64,000 nucleotides of DNA from Leifsonia sp. EB41 (GTDB lineage: Bacteria; Actinomycetota; Actinomycetes; Actinomycetales; Microbacteriaceae), in contig NZ_JBGCCJ010000001.1 in assembly GCF_041262565.1 (NCBI RefSeq), positions 1,674,001-1,738,000 on the forward strand, written 5' to 3'. Below the pieces are notes generated by a model. The model did no database searches and was not told the DNA's origin. It saw only the letters and a list, made by a program, of their open reading frames with translations. Shown piece after piece: positions 9,290 to 18,646 of the stretch. A program made the translations under genes and the position numbers. Numbering within the stretch: the stretch's first letter is position 1; the number at the start of each line of letters is the position of its first letter.

Positions 9290-9916
9290 TCACACGGGGA
9301 CGGGCGCGTCCTCCCGCAGCAGCCGGGAGAGTTCCTCGGCCGCAAGCGTGACGGCGTGGACGACGTCGGCGTGCGACTTCGGCCCCTTGTGGTGGCCGTC
9401 GACGATGTCGAGGGGGTGGCCGTGCCGTCCGGCACCGCCGAACCCTCTGCCCCGGCCGCTGCCGGGCGTGACGATGGTCGCGCGGAGGGTGTTGAGCCGT
9501 TCGACGGACTGGGAGAAGTCGAGAGGATCCGGCTCGGTCGCCCGCAGCCGCGCGGCGCCCTCCAGCAGGTAGGTCGCCTCCCGCAGCGTGAAGGTGCGCG
9601 AGCGTGCCGCGCTGGAGAGCTGGGCGACGACCGCGCGCTGCGCCGTGTCGGCGGTGAGGATGAGGTCCGCCGTCTCCACCAGCCCGGCGTCGAGCCGTCC
9701 TGCGCGCGACCGCTCGGCCACGTAGGACGGGATCCGCCGGACCGCGAGCTGACGGACGGTGGACGTGCAGAGCTCCTGCTCGTCGTGTACCGCCGTGCCC
9801 GCGCTCAGCACCGTGAGCGTCCCCGGATAGGACGAACGCAACCCCGCGTCGAGAATCGCCGCGGCCAGCGGGGATCGACACACGTTCGCTGTGCACACCA
9901 CGACGATGACAGGCAC
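9290..9916 (-). CDS. Low-molecular-weight protein tyrosine phosphatase (Wzb/PtpA-like)
   Basis: The active-site loop CTANVCRS (C-x5-R-S) sits at residues 9-16 and the general acid is the DP pair in EPDPLDF. The start is GTG 9916, preceded by AAGGAG 7 nt away, giving VPVIVVVCTAN at the N-terminus; the longer ORF to 9994 lacks such support. At 208 aa it is longer than typical (about 150 aa) because of an insertion rich in Gly/His/Arg (GSGRGRGFGGAGRHGH). It likely dephosphorylates the BY-kinase-type protein at 11263 and so controls EPS chain length. A one-mismatch copy of the TGAG-N5-CTCA motif lies 17-29 bp upstream. Confidence 0.9.
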   Translation of the reverse strand: MPVIVVVCTANVCRSPLAAAILDAGLRSSYPGTLTVLSAGTAVHDEQELCTSTVRQLAVRRIPSYVAERSRAGRLDAGLVETADLILTADTAQRAVVAQLSSAARSRTFTLREATYLLEGAARLRATEPDPLDFSQSVERLNTLRATIVTPGSGRGRGFGGAGRHGHPLDIVDGHHKGPKSHADVVHAVTLAAEELSRLLREDAPVPV

Positions 9917-9932
9917 GGGTACTCCTTCAGTT

Positions 9933-9945
9933 TGAAGATTGCTCA
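9933..9945 (-). promoter_or_regulatory. One-mismatch TGAG-N5-CTCA site upstream of the phosphatase
   Basis: The plus strand reads TGAA-GATTG-CTCA; on the gene's strand it is TGAG-CAATC-TTCA, one base from the palindrome shared across the locus. It lies just upstream of the ribosome binding site. Confidence 0.4.
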
Positions 9946-10033
9946 GTATTGTAGAACCAGAATTCCCCCGACGCACGCATGACGATAGAGTCATCGGATT
10001 CCGCGTGTCCCGTCAGCGATCGCAGGAGACGAG

Positions 10034-11200
10034 ATGGCCACCACCCGGCGACGATCGGTGCTCGTCGCGCACCCCAGCGCAGAGCTCTACGGATCCGACA
10101 GGGTGATGCTCGAGACGGTGGCCGCGCTCACCGCCCGCGGCGAGCGCGTGGTCGTGGCGGTGCCGGGCGATGGGCCGCTGCTGGCGGAGGCCCGCCGGCG
10201 TGGGGCCACCGCGGAGATCGTCCGCTTCCCGGTGCTCCGCAAGCGGCTGCTCTCCCCGTCCGGGCTGGCCCGGCTCGCCGTCGCGGTGCCCACGGCGATC
10301 GTGCGCGCGATCCGGATGATCCGCCGGCACAGGGTCGACGCGGTCTACGTCAGCACGCTGACCATCCCGGTCTGGCTGGTCGCTGCCCGGCTGAGCGGCC
10401 GTGCGGCGGTGTGCCACGTCCACGAGGCGGAGGCGGCGGCACGCCCGATCATGAAGCGCGCCCTCTCCACTCCGCTCCTGCTCGCCCAGGCGATCGCCAC
10501 GAACAGTGACTTCAGCGCGGGCGTGCTCGCCGAGCCGTATCCGTCGCTCAGCGCCCGGACCACAGTGGTGCTCAACGCCGTCGACGGGCCGCCGGCCTCG
10601 ACGCCGCCGCGCGAGGCGCTGACCGACCCGGTCCGGCTCGTCTACGTCGGCCGGCTGTCGGAGCGCAAGGGCGTCGACCTCTGCGTCGAGGCCGTGAAGC
10701 TTCTCGCCGACCGCGGGCGTGACGCCGTCCTGGACATCGTCGGCGACGTCTTCGACGGCTACGAGTGGTTCGCCGAGCAGCTCCGGCAGTACGTCGCCGA
10801 CAACGGGCTGGAGGAGCGGGTGCGCTTCCTCGGCTTCCGGCCGAACGTGTGGGACGAGCTCGACGCAGCGGACATCGCCCTGGTGCCCTCCCGGCTCGAC
10901 GAGCCGTTCGGCAACACGGCCGTCGAGGCGGTGCTCGCCCGCAGGCCCGTCGTGGTCTCGGAGACCTCGGGACTGCGGGAGGCCGCAGCCGGCTATCCGT
11001 CGGCCGTCTTCGTCCGCCCCGGCGACGCCGCGGCCGTCGCCGACGCGGTCGAACGGATCGCAGACGACTGGGACTCCTTCCGGCGCAGCGCGGAGTCCGC
11101 GCGCGACGACGCCGCCGAACGCCACTCCCGCGAACGCTACGACGCCGCGATCCTGGCGGTGATCGATCGCGCCGACCCCCACGACGGGGGTCATTTTTGA
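10034..11200 (+). CDS. Glycosyltransferase family 4
   Basis: A 388-aa GT-B enzyme. It has an N-terminal acceptor domain (HPSAELYGSDRVMLE) and the C-terminal donor domain starting VYVGRLSERKGVDL. The E-x7-E region is SRLDEPFGNTAVEAVLARR. ATG 10034 follows GGAGACGAG at good spacing. Upstream, ATGAC-N6-GTCAT (9979-9994) is a small inverted repeat in the region shared with the divergent phosphatase. Expected cytoplasmic role: adding a hexose to the lipid-linked EPS repeat unit. Sugar specificity cannot be read. Confidence 0.9.
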   Translation: MATTRRRSVLVAHPSAELYGSDRVMLETVAALTARGERVVVAVPGDGPLLAEARRRGATAEIVRFPVLRKRLLSPSGLARLAVAVPTAIVRAIRMIRRHRVDAVYVSTLTIPVWLVAARLSGRAAVCHVHEAEAAARPIMKRALSTPLLLAQAIATNSDFSAGVLAEPYPSLSARTTVVLNAVDGPPASTPPREALTDPVRLVYVGRLSERKGVDLCVEAVKLLADRGRDAVLDIVGDVFDGYEWFAEQLRQYVADNGLEERVRFLGFRPNVWDELDAADIALVPSRLDEPFGNTAVEAVLARRPVVVSETSGLREAAAGYPSAVFVRPGDAAAVADAVERIADDWDSFRRSAESARDDAAERHSRERYDAAILAVIDRADPHDGGHF

Positions 11201-11211
11201 GCTTTACTCAA
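11197..11211 (+). promoter_or_regulatory. TTGAG-N5-CTCAA palindrome upstream of the Wzz/BY-kinase gene
   Basis: TTGAG-CTTTA-CTCAA is a perfect 5-bp inverted repeat. It overlaps the stop codon of the preceding glycosyltransferase and lies 52 bp before the GTG at 11263. It matches the core TGAG-N5-CTCA of the locus and has the same TTGAG/CTCAA arms as the site at 26049-26069. Confidence 0.6.
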
Positions 11212-11262
11212 CAAGGCGGCGAGGCCTACGGTTAATGCACCCGACCGAGAGGACCACCTGCC

Positions 11263-12858
11263 GTGGACCTGCATCAGTATTTGACAGCGATCCGCAAGCG
11301 CTGGATAACGATCGTCGCGCTGACGCTGATCGGCGGCGCGCTCGGGTTCGCCATCTCCTCGCAGATCACGCCCGTCTACCGCTCGACCTCCAGCGTGTTC
11401 ATCTCCGCCCGGCAGGGCGACAACACTTCCGAGCTCCTCCAGGGGTCGACCTTCGCCCAGAACGTCGTGCAGTCGTACGCCGCGCTCGCGACGACCGACA
11501 GCGTCCTCCGGCCCGCGATGGACGCCGTGGGCTACACCGGGACCACCGGCGCGTTCGCCTCGAAGATCACCGCGGACACCCCGATCAACACGGTGATCAT
11601 CAACATCTCCGCCGACGACCCCGACCCGGCGATGGCTCAGAAGATGGCCGGAGCGGTGACCAGCTCGCTCGCGAGGGCCATCAGCGCGATCGCCCCGGTG
11701 ACGACGACCCACCAGCCCGCGATCACGACGTCCGTCATCGCACCGGCGACTCTGCCGAAGGTGCCGATCTCGCCGAACAGGACGCTCGCGATCCTCCTCG
11801 GCGCCGGCGCCGGCCTCGCACTCGGGCTGATCTACGCCGTCACCCGTCAGCTGCTCGACACGCGTGTGCGCACGAGCCAAGACATCCAGAACGTCGCCGA
11901 ACTGCCGGTGCTGGGCCGCATCCCGCGCGGCCGGCGTCGCACCGACCCGCTGGCCGTGCTCGCGTCACCCGGGTCCGCCGAGGCGGAGGCCTACCGCGGG
12001 CTGGTCTCCAATCTGGAGTTCGCCGACCTCGACCGGTCGATCCGGGTCGTGGTCGTGTCCTCCCCCTCCGTCGACGACGGCAAGAGCACCGTCTCGATCA
12101 ACCTCGCGCTCGCGATGGCGGAGCGCGTGGGGCGCGTGCTGCTGGTCGACGCCGACCTCCGCCGGCCCTCCGTCGCCGCGCTCTGCCAGATCGAGGGCTC
12201 GGTCGGGCTCACGTCGGTGCTCGTCGGACGCGCCTCGCTGTCCGAGGCCGTGCAGCAGTGGGGCGCCCCGAACCTCGACGTGCTGGCCGCCGGAACGATC
12301 CCGTCCAACCCGAGCCAGCTCCTGAGCTCCGCCGCCTTCTCCGACCTCGTGCGCACGATGTCGACCGAGTACGACTTCGTCGTCTTCGACTCCGTGCCGC
12401 TGCTCACAGTCACCGACACCCTGCCGTTGGCCCGCCTGACGGACGGCGCCCTGATCACGGTCCGGTACAACGGGACGAAGCGGCACGACCTCCAGCTCGC
12501 CCTGGAGTCGCTGGAGCGGGTCAACGCCCCGGTGCTCGGCGCCGTGCTCAACTTCGTTCCTGCTGCCCCGCGGAGCCCCTACAACGCCTACGTCACCCCT
12601 GCCGCGAACCTCTCCCGGTCGACGGCCGCGGCGCGGCGGGCGAGCAACTCGGCGCGCACCGACCGTGCGGTGGGCTGGGGCGCGCCGGACGCGGTTCCTC
12701 CGGCTGTGGAGACCACGCGCCCCACCGAGGCGCGCGCGGCCGCGCGCGAGCCGAAGCAGCCGTCGGACAGACGACGCGACACCGTGCAGGACGACGATCC
12801 CACGGCGGACGACACCGCGATCTCAGCGGAGAACGCGTACTCGTCCGGGCGTGAATGA
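11263..12858 (+). CDS. Wzz/Wzc-like polysaccharide chain-length protein with BY-kinase domain
   Basis: The 531-aa protein has a Wzz domain (residues ~1-200) with membrane helices near 16-36 and 178-198, the latter preceded by LPKVPISPNRTLAI (the Pro-rich Wzz motif). A P-loop kinase domain follows: Walker A PSVDDGKSTVSIN, Walker A' VLLVDADLRRPS, Walker B FVVFDSVPLL. Such proteins set EPS chain length and autophosphorylate on tyrosine. The C-terminal tail (~445-531) is polar and charged with only scattered Tyr (YNAY, AYSSG) instead of a dense Tyr cluster, so autophosphorylation may be modest. GTG start, GAGAGGA upstream. It overlaps the next GT by 4 bp. Confidence 0.9.
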   Translation: MDLHQYLTAIRKRWITIVALTLIGGALGFAISSQITPVYRSTSSVFISARQGDNTSELLQGSTFAQNVVQSYAALATTDSVLRPAMDAVGYTGTTGAFASKITADTPINTVIINISADDPDPAMAQKMAGAVTSSLARAISAIAPVTTTHQPAITTSVIAPATLPKVPISPNRTLAILLGAGAGLALGLIYAVTRQLLDTRVRTSQDIQNVAELPVLGRIPRGRRRTDPLAVLASPGSAEAEAYRGLVSNLEFADLDRSIRVVVVSSPSVDDGKSTVSINLALAMAERVGRVLLVDADLRRPSVAALCQIEGSVGLTSVLVGRASLSEAVQQWGAPNLDVLAAGTIPSNPSQLLSSAAFSDLVRTMSTEYDFVVFDSVPLLTVTDTLPLARLTDGALITVRYNGTKRHDLQLALESLERVNAPVLGAVLNFVPAAPRSPYNAYVTPAANLSRSTAAARRASNSARTDRAVGWGAPDAVPPAVETTRPTEARAAAREPKQPSDRRRDTVQDDDPTADDTAISAENAYSSGRE

Positions 12859-13946
12859 CCATGACCGCGACCCGGACCGCACATCGTGATGTGCGGCTGT
12901 ACGAAGTCGTCAGATCGGCGCATCTCGAGCGGGCGCACGACTTCGAGCCGGCGACCATCATCTACCGCGACCGGCGCTACGACTACGACGCGTCCCTCGA
13001 GCCCGGCCTCGACCTGACCCAGGCGGGCGACGTCAGGGCGGCGCGCATCATTGCCCGCTCGCACGTCCAGACGCTGGAGGTCAACGAGCCGCTCATGCTG
13101 TCCGCGGCACGCCGCACCGCGCTCTCCGTCGCCGCCGTGCGCGCCGTCGACGCACTGCGCGGAAGCCACACCTCGATCGTGAGCTATGCCATCGAGAACC
13201 TCGAACCGCCACGGGCGACCGGGCCGCGCGGGCGGATCGGACGGTGGGGGCGGATGCGTCTGGCCCGCTACGTCCACCGCAACATCGACCGGCTCGCTTT
13301 CGGCACCGACGCGGCCTGGGACCTCTACCACGACACCTTCTCGGCCGGCCGGCGGCAGTCGACCCGGATCATCCCCGCCCTGCCCTCCGCGGCCGAGGGC
13401 GGCGGGACCGGGCAGCGCGAGGCGGTCGTCGGGTTCCTCGGCGCCTTCGACGAGCGCAAAGGTCTCCGGGAACTGCTGGCGGCGTGGCCGCACGTGCGTG
13501 CCGTACGGCCGGACGCCCGGCTCGTGCTCCTGGGCAAAGGCCCCCTCCAGCCGCTCGCCGAGGACGCCGCCGACGACGACCCGTCGATCTCGCTGGTCGT
13601 CGACCCGCCGCGCTCGGCGATACCCGCGGCGCTCCGTTCGGTCAAAGCGCTCGCCCTGCCGTCGCAGCCGCGCGAACGCTGGCGCGAGCAGGTCGGCCTC
13701 CCCATCGTCGAAGGCCTGGCGAACGGGTGCGTCATCGTCACGACCCAGGAGAGCGGCCTCAGTTCCTGGCTGGCGGCGGAAGGCCACCACGTCGTCCCGT
13801 CGGACGCCGGCCCGGAGACTCTCGCGGCCGCCCTGGTCGCCGCGCTCGACGACCCCCGCACGCCGCAGGAGGTCCTCGACGCGCTTCCCCTGGTGGACGG
13901 CCGGCGGGCGGCCGACCAGTGGCTGTTCGAGCGCGCCATCGCATGA
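12855..13946 (+). CDS. Glycosyltransferase family 4
   Basis: A 363-aa GT-B-type enzyme with the donor-domain start VVGFLGAFDERKGLRELLAAW and the later GLPIVEGLANGCVIVTT (E-x7-E region). ATG 12855 overlaps the stop of the kinase gene (ATGA). A second ATGA overlap joins it to the flippase, so the three are co-translated. It probably acts on the lipid-linked repeat unit in the cytoplasm. Donor and acceptor unknown. Confidence 0.85.
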   Translation: MTMTATRTAHRDVRLYEVVRSAHLERAHDFEPATIIYRDRRYDYDASLEPGLDLTQAGDVRAARIIARSHVQTLEVNEPLMLSAARRTALSVAAVRAVDALRGSHTSIVSYAIENLEPPRATGPRGRIGRWGRMRLARYVHRNIDRLAFGTDAAWDLYHDTFSAGRRQSTRIIPALPSAAEGGGTGQREAVVGFLGAFDERKGLRELLAAWPHVRAVRPDARLVLLGKGPLQPLAEDAADDDPSISLVVDPPRSAIPAALRSVKALALPSQPRERWREQVGLPIVEGLANGCVIVTTQESGLSSWLAAEGHHVVPSDAGPETLAAALVAALDDPRTPQEVLDALPLVDGRRAADQWLFERAIA

Positions 13947-15313
13947 CGCGCGGGCTCGGCGTCTCGCGCGCGGTGTCCTCCACCGCGCTGACCAAGGTGC
14001 TCGTGATGGGCGCCTCCGGCCTCATCGGGCTTTTCACGAGCCGCCTGATCATCACGCACTTCGGCACGGACGCCTACGCCCAGTACGGCCTGCTCTCGAC
14101 GCTCTCCACGCTGCTCCCCTTCGCCGACCTCGGCATGGCCGCGGTGGTCATCAACGCCATCGCGGGCTCGGCGGCGCCCCGGACGGACCCGATGGTGCGG
14201 CGCTCGATCACCACCGCCCTGCGCATCCTCATCGTCGCCGGCGCGATCATCGCGCTCGGCGCCCTCGTGATCACCCTGCTGGGCTGGTGGCCGGTCATCC
14301 TGGGCTCCGGGCTGACGCCGGGCTCCGGGAGCATCGCGGCCTTCCTCTGCCTGGCGGTGTTCGGGATCACCCTGCCGCTGACCGTCGGCCAGCGCATCCT
14401 GGTCGGGCTGGACAAGACGACCCTCCAGACCGCGACGCAGTTCGTGGTCGCTCCGTTCATGTTCCTCTCGATCGCCCTGCTCATCGTGCTGGCGGTCCCG
14501 GCCGACAGCTTCCTCGCCGTGCTCTCGTACATCGCGAGCGGACTCGTGTCGGTCATCTGCCTGGTCCTGGCCGCACGGTCCCTGCACCCGCAGGTCGGAG
14601 CGGCGTTCCGCGCCGTCCCCCGGATCCGGCGCGAGCCCAACGTGGCGGCCTTCGGACTCGCGTGGCCGATGCTGGCGCAGATGCTCGCCCTCCCGATCGC
14701 GATGCAGACCGACCGCCTCCTGCTCAGCCATCTCACGCACGGCACCGAGCTCGCCCAGTACAACCTGGCGACGCAGCTCTACGGGATGATCCTCCAGACG
14801 ATCGCCGCGGCGGGGGTCGCGTTCTGGCCGGTGTACGCGCGTGCGCGCACAGCCGCCCGGGTGGAGTCCCCGTTCCGGCCGACCCTGGTCTTCACCGCGG
14901 GCGGCCTCCTGGTAGCGCTCCTCCTGACGGCGGTGCTGCCGTGGGTGACCCAGTTCGTCTCCAGCGGGAAGCTCACGCTCGATGGCTGGCTGATCGGCGG
15001 CTACATCGCCTTCGTCGCTGTGCAGGCCGCGAAGTACCCCATCGGGATGTACATGACCGATCAGCGCGGCCTGACGTTCCAGGTGCTCCCGATCGTCATC
15101 ATGGTCCCGATCAACCTCGGCATCTCCTGGTGGCTGACGCTCGCGATCGGCGCGGGCGGGCCCATCATCGGCTCGGCGGTCGCGGTGCTGCTCTGCCAGG
15201 TCATCCCGAACTTCTGGTATGTGCGACGCGACCTCGCGCGGCGGCGCGCCGAGGCCGCCGCCGCGCCGGAGGAGCCGGCCTCCGACGACGCCCTGCCCAG
15301 GATGGGGGACTAG
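13943..15313 (+). CDS. Wzx-type polysaccharide flippase (MOP superfamily)
   Basis: A 456-aa protein with about 12-14 hydrophobic segments and no soluble domain. It begins with a conserved-looking GASGLIGLFTSRLIITHFG segment typical of MATE/MOP O-antigen translocases. ATG 13943 overlaps the preceding stop by 4 bp. Its role would be to flip the undecaprenyl-linked repeat unit to the outer face before polymerisation. The last ~25 residues are an Ala/Glu-rich cytoplasmic tail. Confidence 0.88.
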   Translation: MTRGLGVSRAVSSTALTKVLVMGASGLIGLFTSRLIITHFGTDAYAQYGLLSTLSTLLPFADLGMAAVVINAIAGSAAPRTDPMVRRSITTALRILIVAGAIIALGALVITLLGWWPVILGSGLTPGSGSIAAFLCLAVFGITLPLTVGQRILVGLDKTTLQTATQFVVAPFMFLSIALLIVLAVPADSFLAVLSYIASGLVSVICLVLAARSLHPQVGAAFRAVPRIRREPNVAAFGLAWPMLAQMLALPIAMQTDRLLLSHLTHGTELAQYNLATQLYGMILQTIAAAGVAFWPVYARARTAARVESPFRPTLVFTAGGLLVALLLTAVLPWVTQFVSSGKLTLDGWLIGGYIAFVAVQAAKYPIGMYMTDQRGLTFQVLPIVIMVPINLGISWWLTLAIGAGGPIIGSAVAVLLCQVIPNFWYVRRDLARRRAEAAAAPEEPASDDALPRMGD

Positions 15314-15330
15314 GACCTCGTCCCACTTGA

Positions 15331-15343
15331 TGAGATAATCTCA
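15331..15343 (+). promoter_or_regulatory. TGAGATAATCTCA palindrome upstream of the Wzy gene
   Basis: TGAGAT-A-ATCTCA is a perfect 13-bp palindrome and an exact TGAG-N5-CTCA match. It lies in the 56-bp gap between flippase and polymerase. The downstream bases CAATATAGG resemble the AATAGG next to the motif at 3419 and 26163, hinting at a common promoter layout. The ribosome binding site GAAAGGA follows. Confidence 0.6.
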
Positions 15344-15369
15344 CAATATAGGTCGAAAGGACTCGCCCG

Positions 15370-16671
15370 ATGGCCTTCGCGAACCCGTCTCCGCAGCGCC
15401 TCACCGCGCCCGCGGACGCGCGCGCGGGCACGGGCGCAGCGGCTCCCTCGCGGGTGCACGCGGCTGCCACCACCGCCGGACGGGGTGTCGCCGCACTCGC
15501 GCTGGTCGTCATCGGGGCCAGGATCCAGCTCCCGCAGGGACTGACTGTCGGCTACCTCGTCGCCGTCCTGCTCCTCCCGGTGTGGGTGCCGGTGTTGCGC
15601 CGCTTCCACGGCGGCGTCCTGCTGATGGTCCTCGGCCTCGCGGCCGCAGTGAACGGGATGATCCTGACCGACCTGGCGAACGGCACCGCGCACACCGGCA
15701 ACGGGCTCATGCTCCAGAACACGTTCGTGCTCGTGGGCACCATGCTCACGATCGGCGTGGTGCTCTGGGCCAGGACGCTGATGCCGATCTGGCTGGTCGG
15801 CCTGTTCTTCGGCATCGGGCTCGTCCTCGGCATCGACCCGCACGGCATCCTGGCCGGCGGCAACCCGTGGAAGTTCGTGTTCGCCGTGCCCGTCACGATC
15901 GTGGCGCTCAGCCTCGCCGCCATCCGGCGCAGCAGGCCGCTGGAGCTCGCGATGCTCGTCGCGCTCTCCGGACTGTCGATGGTCAGCGACGCGCGCAGCG
16001 GCTTCGCGATCCTGCTGCTCACCGGCGTGCTCGTCGTCTGGCAGATGCGGCCCACCGCCGTGACGAAACGGGCGTCCACAGCGCGCGTACTCCTCGGACT
16101 CCTGGTCGTCTCAGCCATCGCGTACAACGTCGGCCAGTCCCTCATCGTGGACGGCGCACTCGGCCAGGCGACCCAGCAGCGGACGATCACCCAGATCGAC
16201 ACCTCCGGGTCGCTCATCCTGGGCGGCCGTCCCGAGCTCGCCGCCACGACGGCCCTCATGCAGCACTACCCGTTCGGCTTCGGCTCCGGCGTCTACGCGA
16301 ACTCGACCCAGATCCTGGTGGCCAAGCAAGGCATGGCCGCGATCAACTACGCGCCCAACAACGGCTACGTCGACAACTTCATGTTCGGCACCGGCTTCGA
16401 GTTGCACTCCATGATCGGGGACCTCTGGGCCGGCTACGGCGTCGCCGGGCTCGCGCTGGCGGTCGCGCTGCTCTGGTACATCCTGCGCGGCCTCGGCCAG
16501 AGCATCGCGCGCCGCACCGCCAGCGCCCTCCTGATCTACTTGGCGGTGCGCACGCTCTGGTCGCTGTTCTTCGGACCGTGGTACTCCTCGGTCACCCTGC
16601 TCACCCTCCTGATGGGCATCGCGCTGCTGCCGCGCGTCGTCGCGCCAGGGGAGAAGAGTGCGCCATCGTGA
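15370..16671 (+). CDS. Wzy-like polysaccharide polymerase / O-antigen ligase family membrane protein
   Basis: A 433-aa protein with about 10-12 hydrophobic segments. The large extracytoplasmic loop after residue ~270 contains GGRPELAATTALMQHYPFGFG, a segment typical of the O-antigen ligase/Wzy family. The next hydrophilic stretch carries NYAPNNGYVDN. ATG 15370 follows GAAAGGA. It would join flipped repeat units into polymer. The end overlaps the next GT by 4 bp (GTGA). Confidence 0.85.
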   Translation: MAFANPSPQRLTAPADARAGTGAAAPSRVHAAATTAGRGVAALALVVIGARIQLPQGLTVGYLVAVLLLPVWVPVLRRFHGGVLLMVLGLAAAVNGMILTDLANGTAHTGNGLMLQNTFVLVGTMLTIGVVLWARTLMPIWLVGLFFGIGLVLGIDPHGILAGGNPWKFVFAVPVTIVALSLAAIRRSRPLELAMLVALSGLSMVSDARSGFAILLLTGVLVVWQMRPTAVTKRASTARVLLGLLVVSAIAYNVGQSLIVDGALGQATQQRTITQIDTSGSLILGGRPELAATTALMQHYPFGFGSGVYANSTQILVAKQGMAAINYAPNNGYVDNFMFGTGFELHSMIGDLWAGYGVAGLALAVALLWYILRGLGQSIARRTASALLIYLAVRTLWSLFFGPWYSSVTLLTLLMGIALLPRVVAPGEKSAPS

Positions 16672-17723
16672 CCGGCCGCCCGCTCGTCGTGCTGCAGTCG
16701 TTCCCGGACCCGCGGCCCACCACCAACCCGTACATCGTCATGCTCGCCGAGGCGATCCGCCGGCAGCCGGGCGTCCGGCTGAGGACGTTCTCCTGGCGCA
16801 ACGCCCTGCTGACGCGGTACGACGTCTTCCACGTCCACTGGCCGGAGATCCTGCTCGAAGGGCGCACTCCCCTGCGCGCGCTCGTGCGGCAGCTCCTCAC
16901 GGGCGTGCTGCTGCTCCGGATCGCGCTCCTGCGCACCCCGGTGGTCCGGACGGTGCACAACCTCGAGCTGCCGGACGGCCTCGGCCGCCGGCAGCGTTTC
17001 CTGCTCGCCCGGCTGGACCGGCTCACCTCGTTGCGGATCGTGCTCAACGAGCACACCCCGGTGCCGACGGAGTCGGAGGCCGTGACCATCCTGCACGGGC
17101 ACTACCGCGAGTGGTTCCGCGATGTGCCGCGCCGTCCGCAGGTCGACGGCCGGCTGGCGTACTTCGGGCTCATCCGGCGCTACAAGAACGTCCAGGCCCT
17201 CGTGCGCGCCTTCTCCGGGCTGCCCGCCGACTCCAGCCTCCAGGTCGGCGGCCGGCCGTCGACCCCCGAGCTCGCCGCGGAGATCGCGGAACTCGCGAGC
17301 GGTGACGACCGCATCGAGCTGACGTTCGCGTTCCTCAGCGACGAGGAGCTCGTCGGCATCGCCAGCGCCGCCCAGCTCGTCGTGCTCCCGTACCGCGAGA
17401 TGCACAACTCGGGAGGAGCCCTCGCGGCCCTCTCGCTCGACCGGCCCGTGCTGGTCCCCGACAACGACGTCAACCGTGCGCTCGCGCAGGAGGTCGGCGA
17501 CCGCTGGGTGCGCCGCTACTCCGACAGCCTGACGACGCAGACGCTCGACCGGGTCCTCGCGGACCTGCGGGCGGACCCGCCGGACGGACGGCCCGACCTG
17601 TCGGCGCGCGACTGGTCCACGGTCGGCGCGGCGCACGTCACCGCCTACCGCCGCGCGCTGGAGCCCGCGTCCGCCCGCTCCGCCGCGGCGGCGACGACTC
17701 AGCCGCGCCGGTACTCCTGGTAG
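16668..17723 (+). CDS. Glycosyltransferase (GT-B, mannosyltransferase-like)
   Basis: A 351-aa enzyme starting at GTG 16668 (GTGA overlap with the polymerase stop). The N-terminus LQSFPDPRPTTNPYIVMLAE and the segment YDVFHVHWPEILLEG resemble the group that includes GDP-mannose:glycolipid mannosyltransferases. The C-terminal half has YFGLIRRYKNVQALVRAF and the donor-site segment LPYREMHNSGGALAALS. Its last 25 bp overlap the end of the convergent GT2 gene. Specificity is uncertain. Confidence 0.82.
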   Translation: MTGRPLVVLQSFPDPRPTTNPYIVMLAEAIRRQPGVRLRTFSWRNALLTRYDVFHVHWPEILLEGRTPLRALVRQLLTGVLLLRIALLRTPVVRTVHNLELPDGLGRRQRFLLARLDRLTSLRIVLNEHTPVPTESEAVTILHGHYREWFRDVPRRPQVDGRLAYFGLIRRYKNVQALVRAFSGLPADSSLQVGGRPSTPELAAEIAELASGDDRIELTFAFLSDEELVGIASAAQLVVLPYREMHNSGGALAALSLDRPVLVPDNDVNRALAQEVGDRWVRRYSDSLTTQTLDRVLADLRADPPDGRPDLSARDWSTVGAAHVTAYRRALEPASARSAAAATTQPRRYSW

Positions 17724-18646
17724 CCGTACCCGAAGGCGCCGGACACCATCCCGAGGCCGCGGGCGATCGTCCGTGCTCCCCTGGCGCGGTGGCGCAAGGA
17801 CCTCAGCACGACTCCGGCTGCCACCCGCAGGCAGCCCAGCGCGACGCGCGCGGCGCCCGACGCGCTCGACGACGCCACGGCGCGGAGTCGCTCGGCCGGC
17901 GTCCGCGCCAGCTTCGCCGAGGTGGTCGCCCAGCTGTTGCCGCTGCTGAACGCGCGCAGCATCACCCAGCGGTGCGTGATTCGCGCGGCGGGCACCACGT
18001 CCACGACCATGGCCTCCGCGCACCAGACGATGCGCCCGCCCGCGGCGACCAGCTCGCGCGTGAACATCGTGTCGTCCCCGCCGGTGATCCCGAAGTCGAG
18101 GTCGAAGCGGAGACCGTGCTCCCGCACGAAGCCGAGCTGGAGCAGAAGGTTGTTGGTCGCGGCGACCGTGACCTCCTGGCCGGTCGTCAGCCGCCGGCGG
18201 ACGAAGAAGCCGCCCGCCTCGATCCAGGCGTCCGGGGCGACCTCGAAGATCGACGTCACCGGGCCGACGACGGCCTGCGCGCCGGTCGCGCGCCACGTGT
18301 CCAGGAGGGCGGCGAGCCAGCCCGGCTCGGGACGCTCGTCGTCGTCGATGAAGATCAGCACGTCGTCGACGATCGCGGTCGAGAGCGCGCGGTTGCGTGC
18401 CGCCGAGATCCCGGGAGTCGGCTCGACGGTGTAGTCGATGTGCACGCCGAGCCGGCCGGCGAGTTCGGCGACCGCCTCCTCTGCACTACCCGACGCGTCG
18501 TTGTCGACCACCTGGATGCGCACGTCGAACTCCGCTCCGGCGACGGTCGCCGCTTCGCGCGCGAGCACGGGCAGGACCGCCCGGATGTCGGCGGGCCTGC
18601 GGAATGTGAGCACAGCGATGACGATCTGGTGCACGATTGTCATCAT
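17699..18646 (-). CDS. Glycosyltransferase family 2
   Basis: A 315-aa GT-A enzyme. VIAVLTFRRP opens the nucleotide-binding fold, VVDNDASGS carries an early Asp, and FIDDDERPEPGW holds the metal-binding DxD (residues ~100-104). GGDDTMFTREL is the usual ED-type acceptor/base region. The C-terminal ~70 residues are basic and amphipathic, possibly membrane-associated. The start region overlaps that of the divergent GT2 gene. An alternative start a few codons in (ATG 18643 or a downstream GTG) is possible. Confidence 0.87.
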   Translation of the reverse strand: MMTIVHQIVIAVLTFRRPADIRAVLPVLAREAATVAGAEFDVRIQVVDNDASGSAEEAVAELAGRLGVHIDYTVEPTPGISAARNRALSTAIVDDVLIFIDDDERPEPGWLAALLDTWRATGAQAVVGPVTSIFEVAPDAWIEAGGFFVRRRLTTGQEVTVAATNNLLLQLGFVREHGLRFDLDFGITGGDDTMFTRELVAAGGRIVWCAEAMVVDVVPAARITHRWVMLRAFSSGNSWATTSAKLARTPAERLRAVASSSASGAARVALGCLRVAAGVVLRSLRHRARGARTIARGLGMVSGAFGYGYQEYRRG

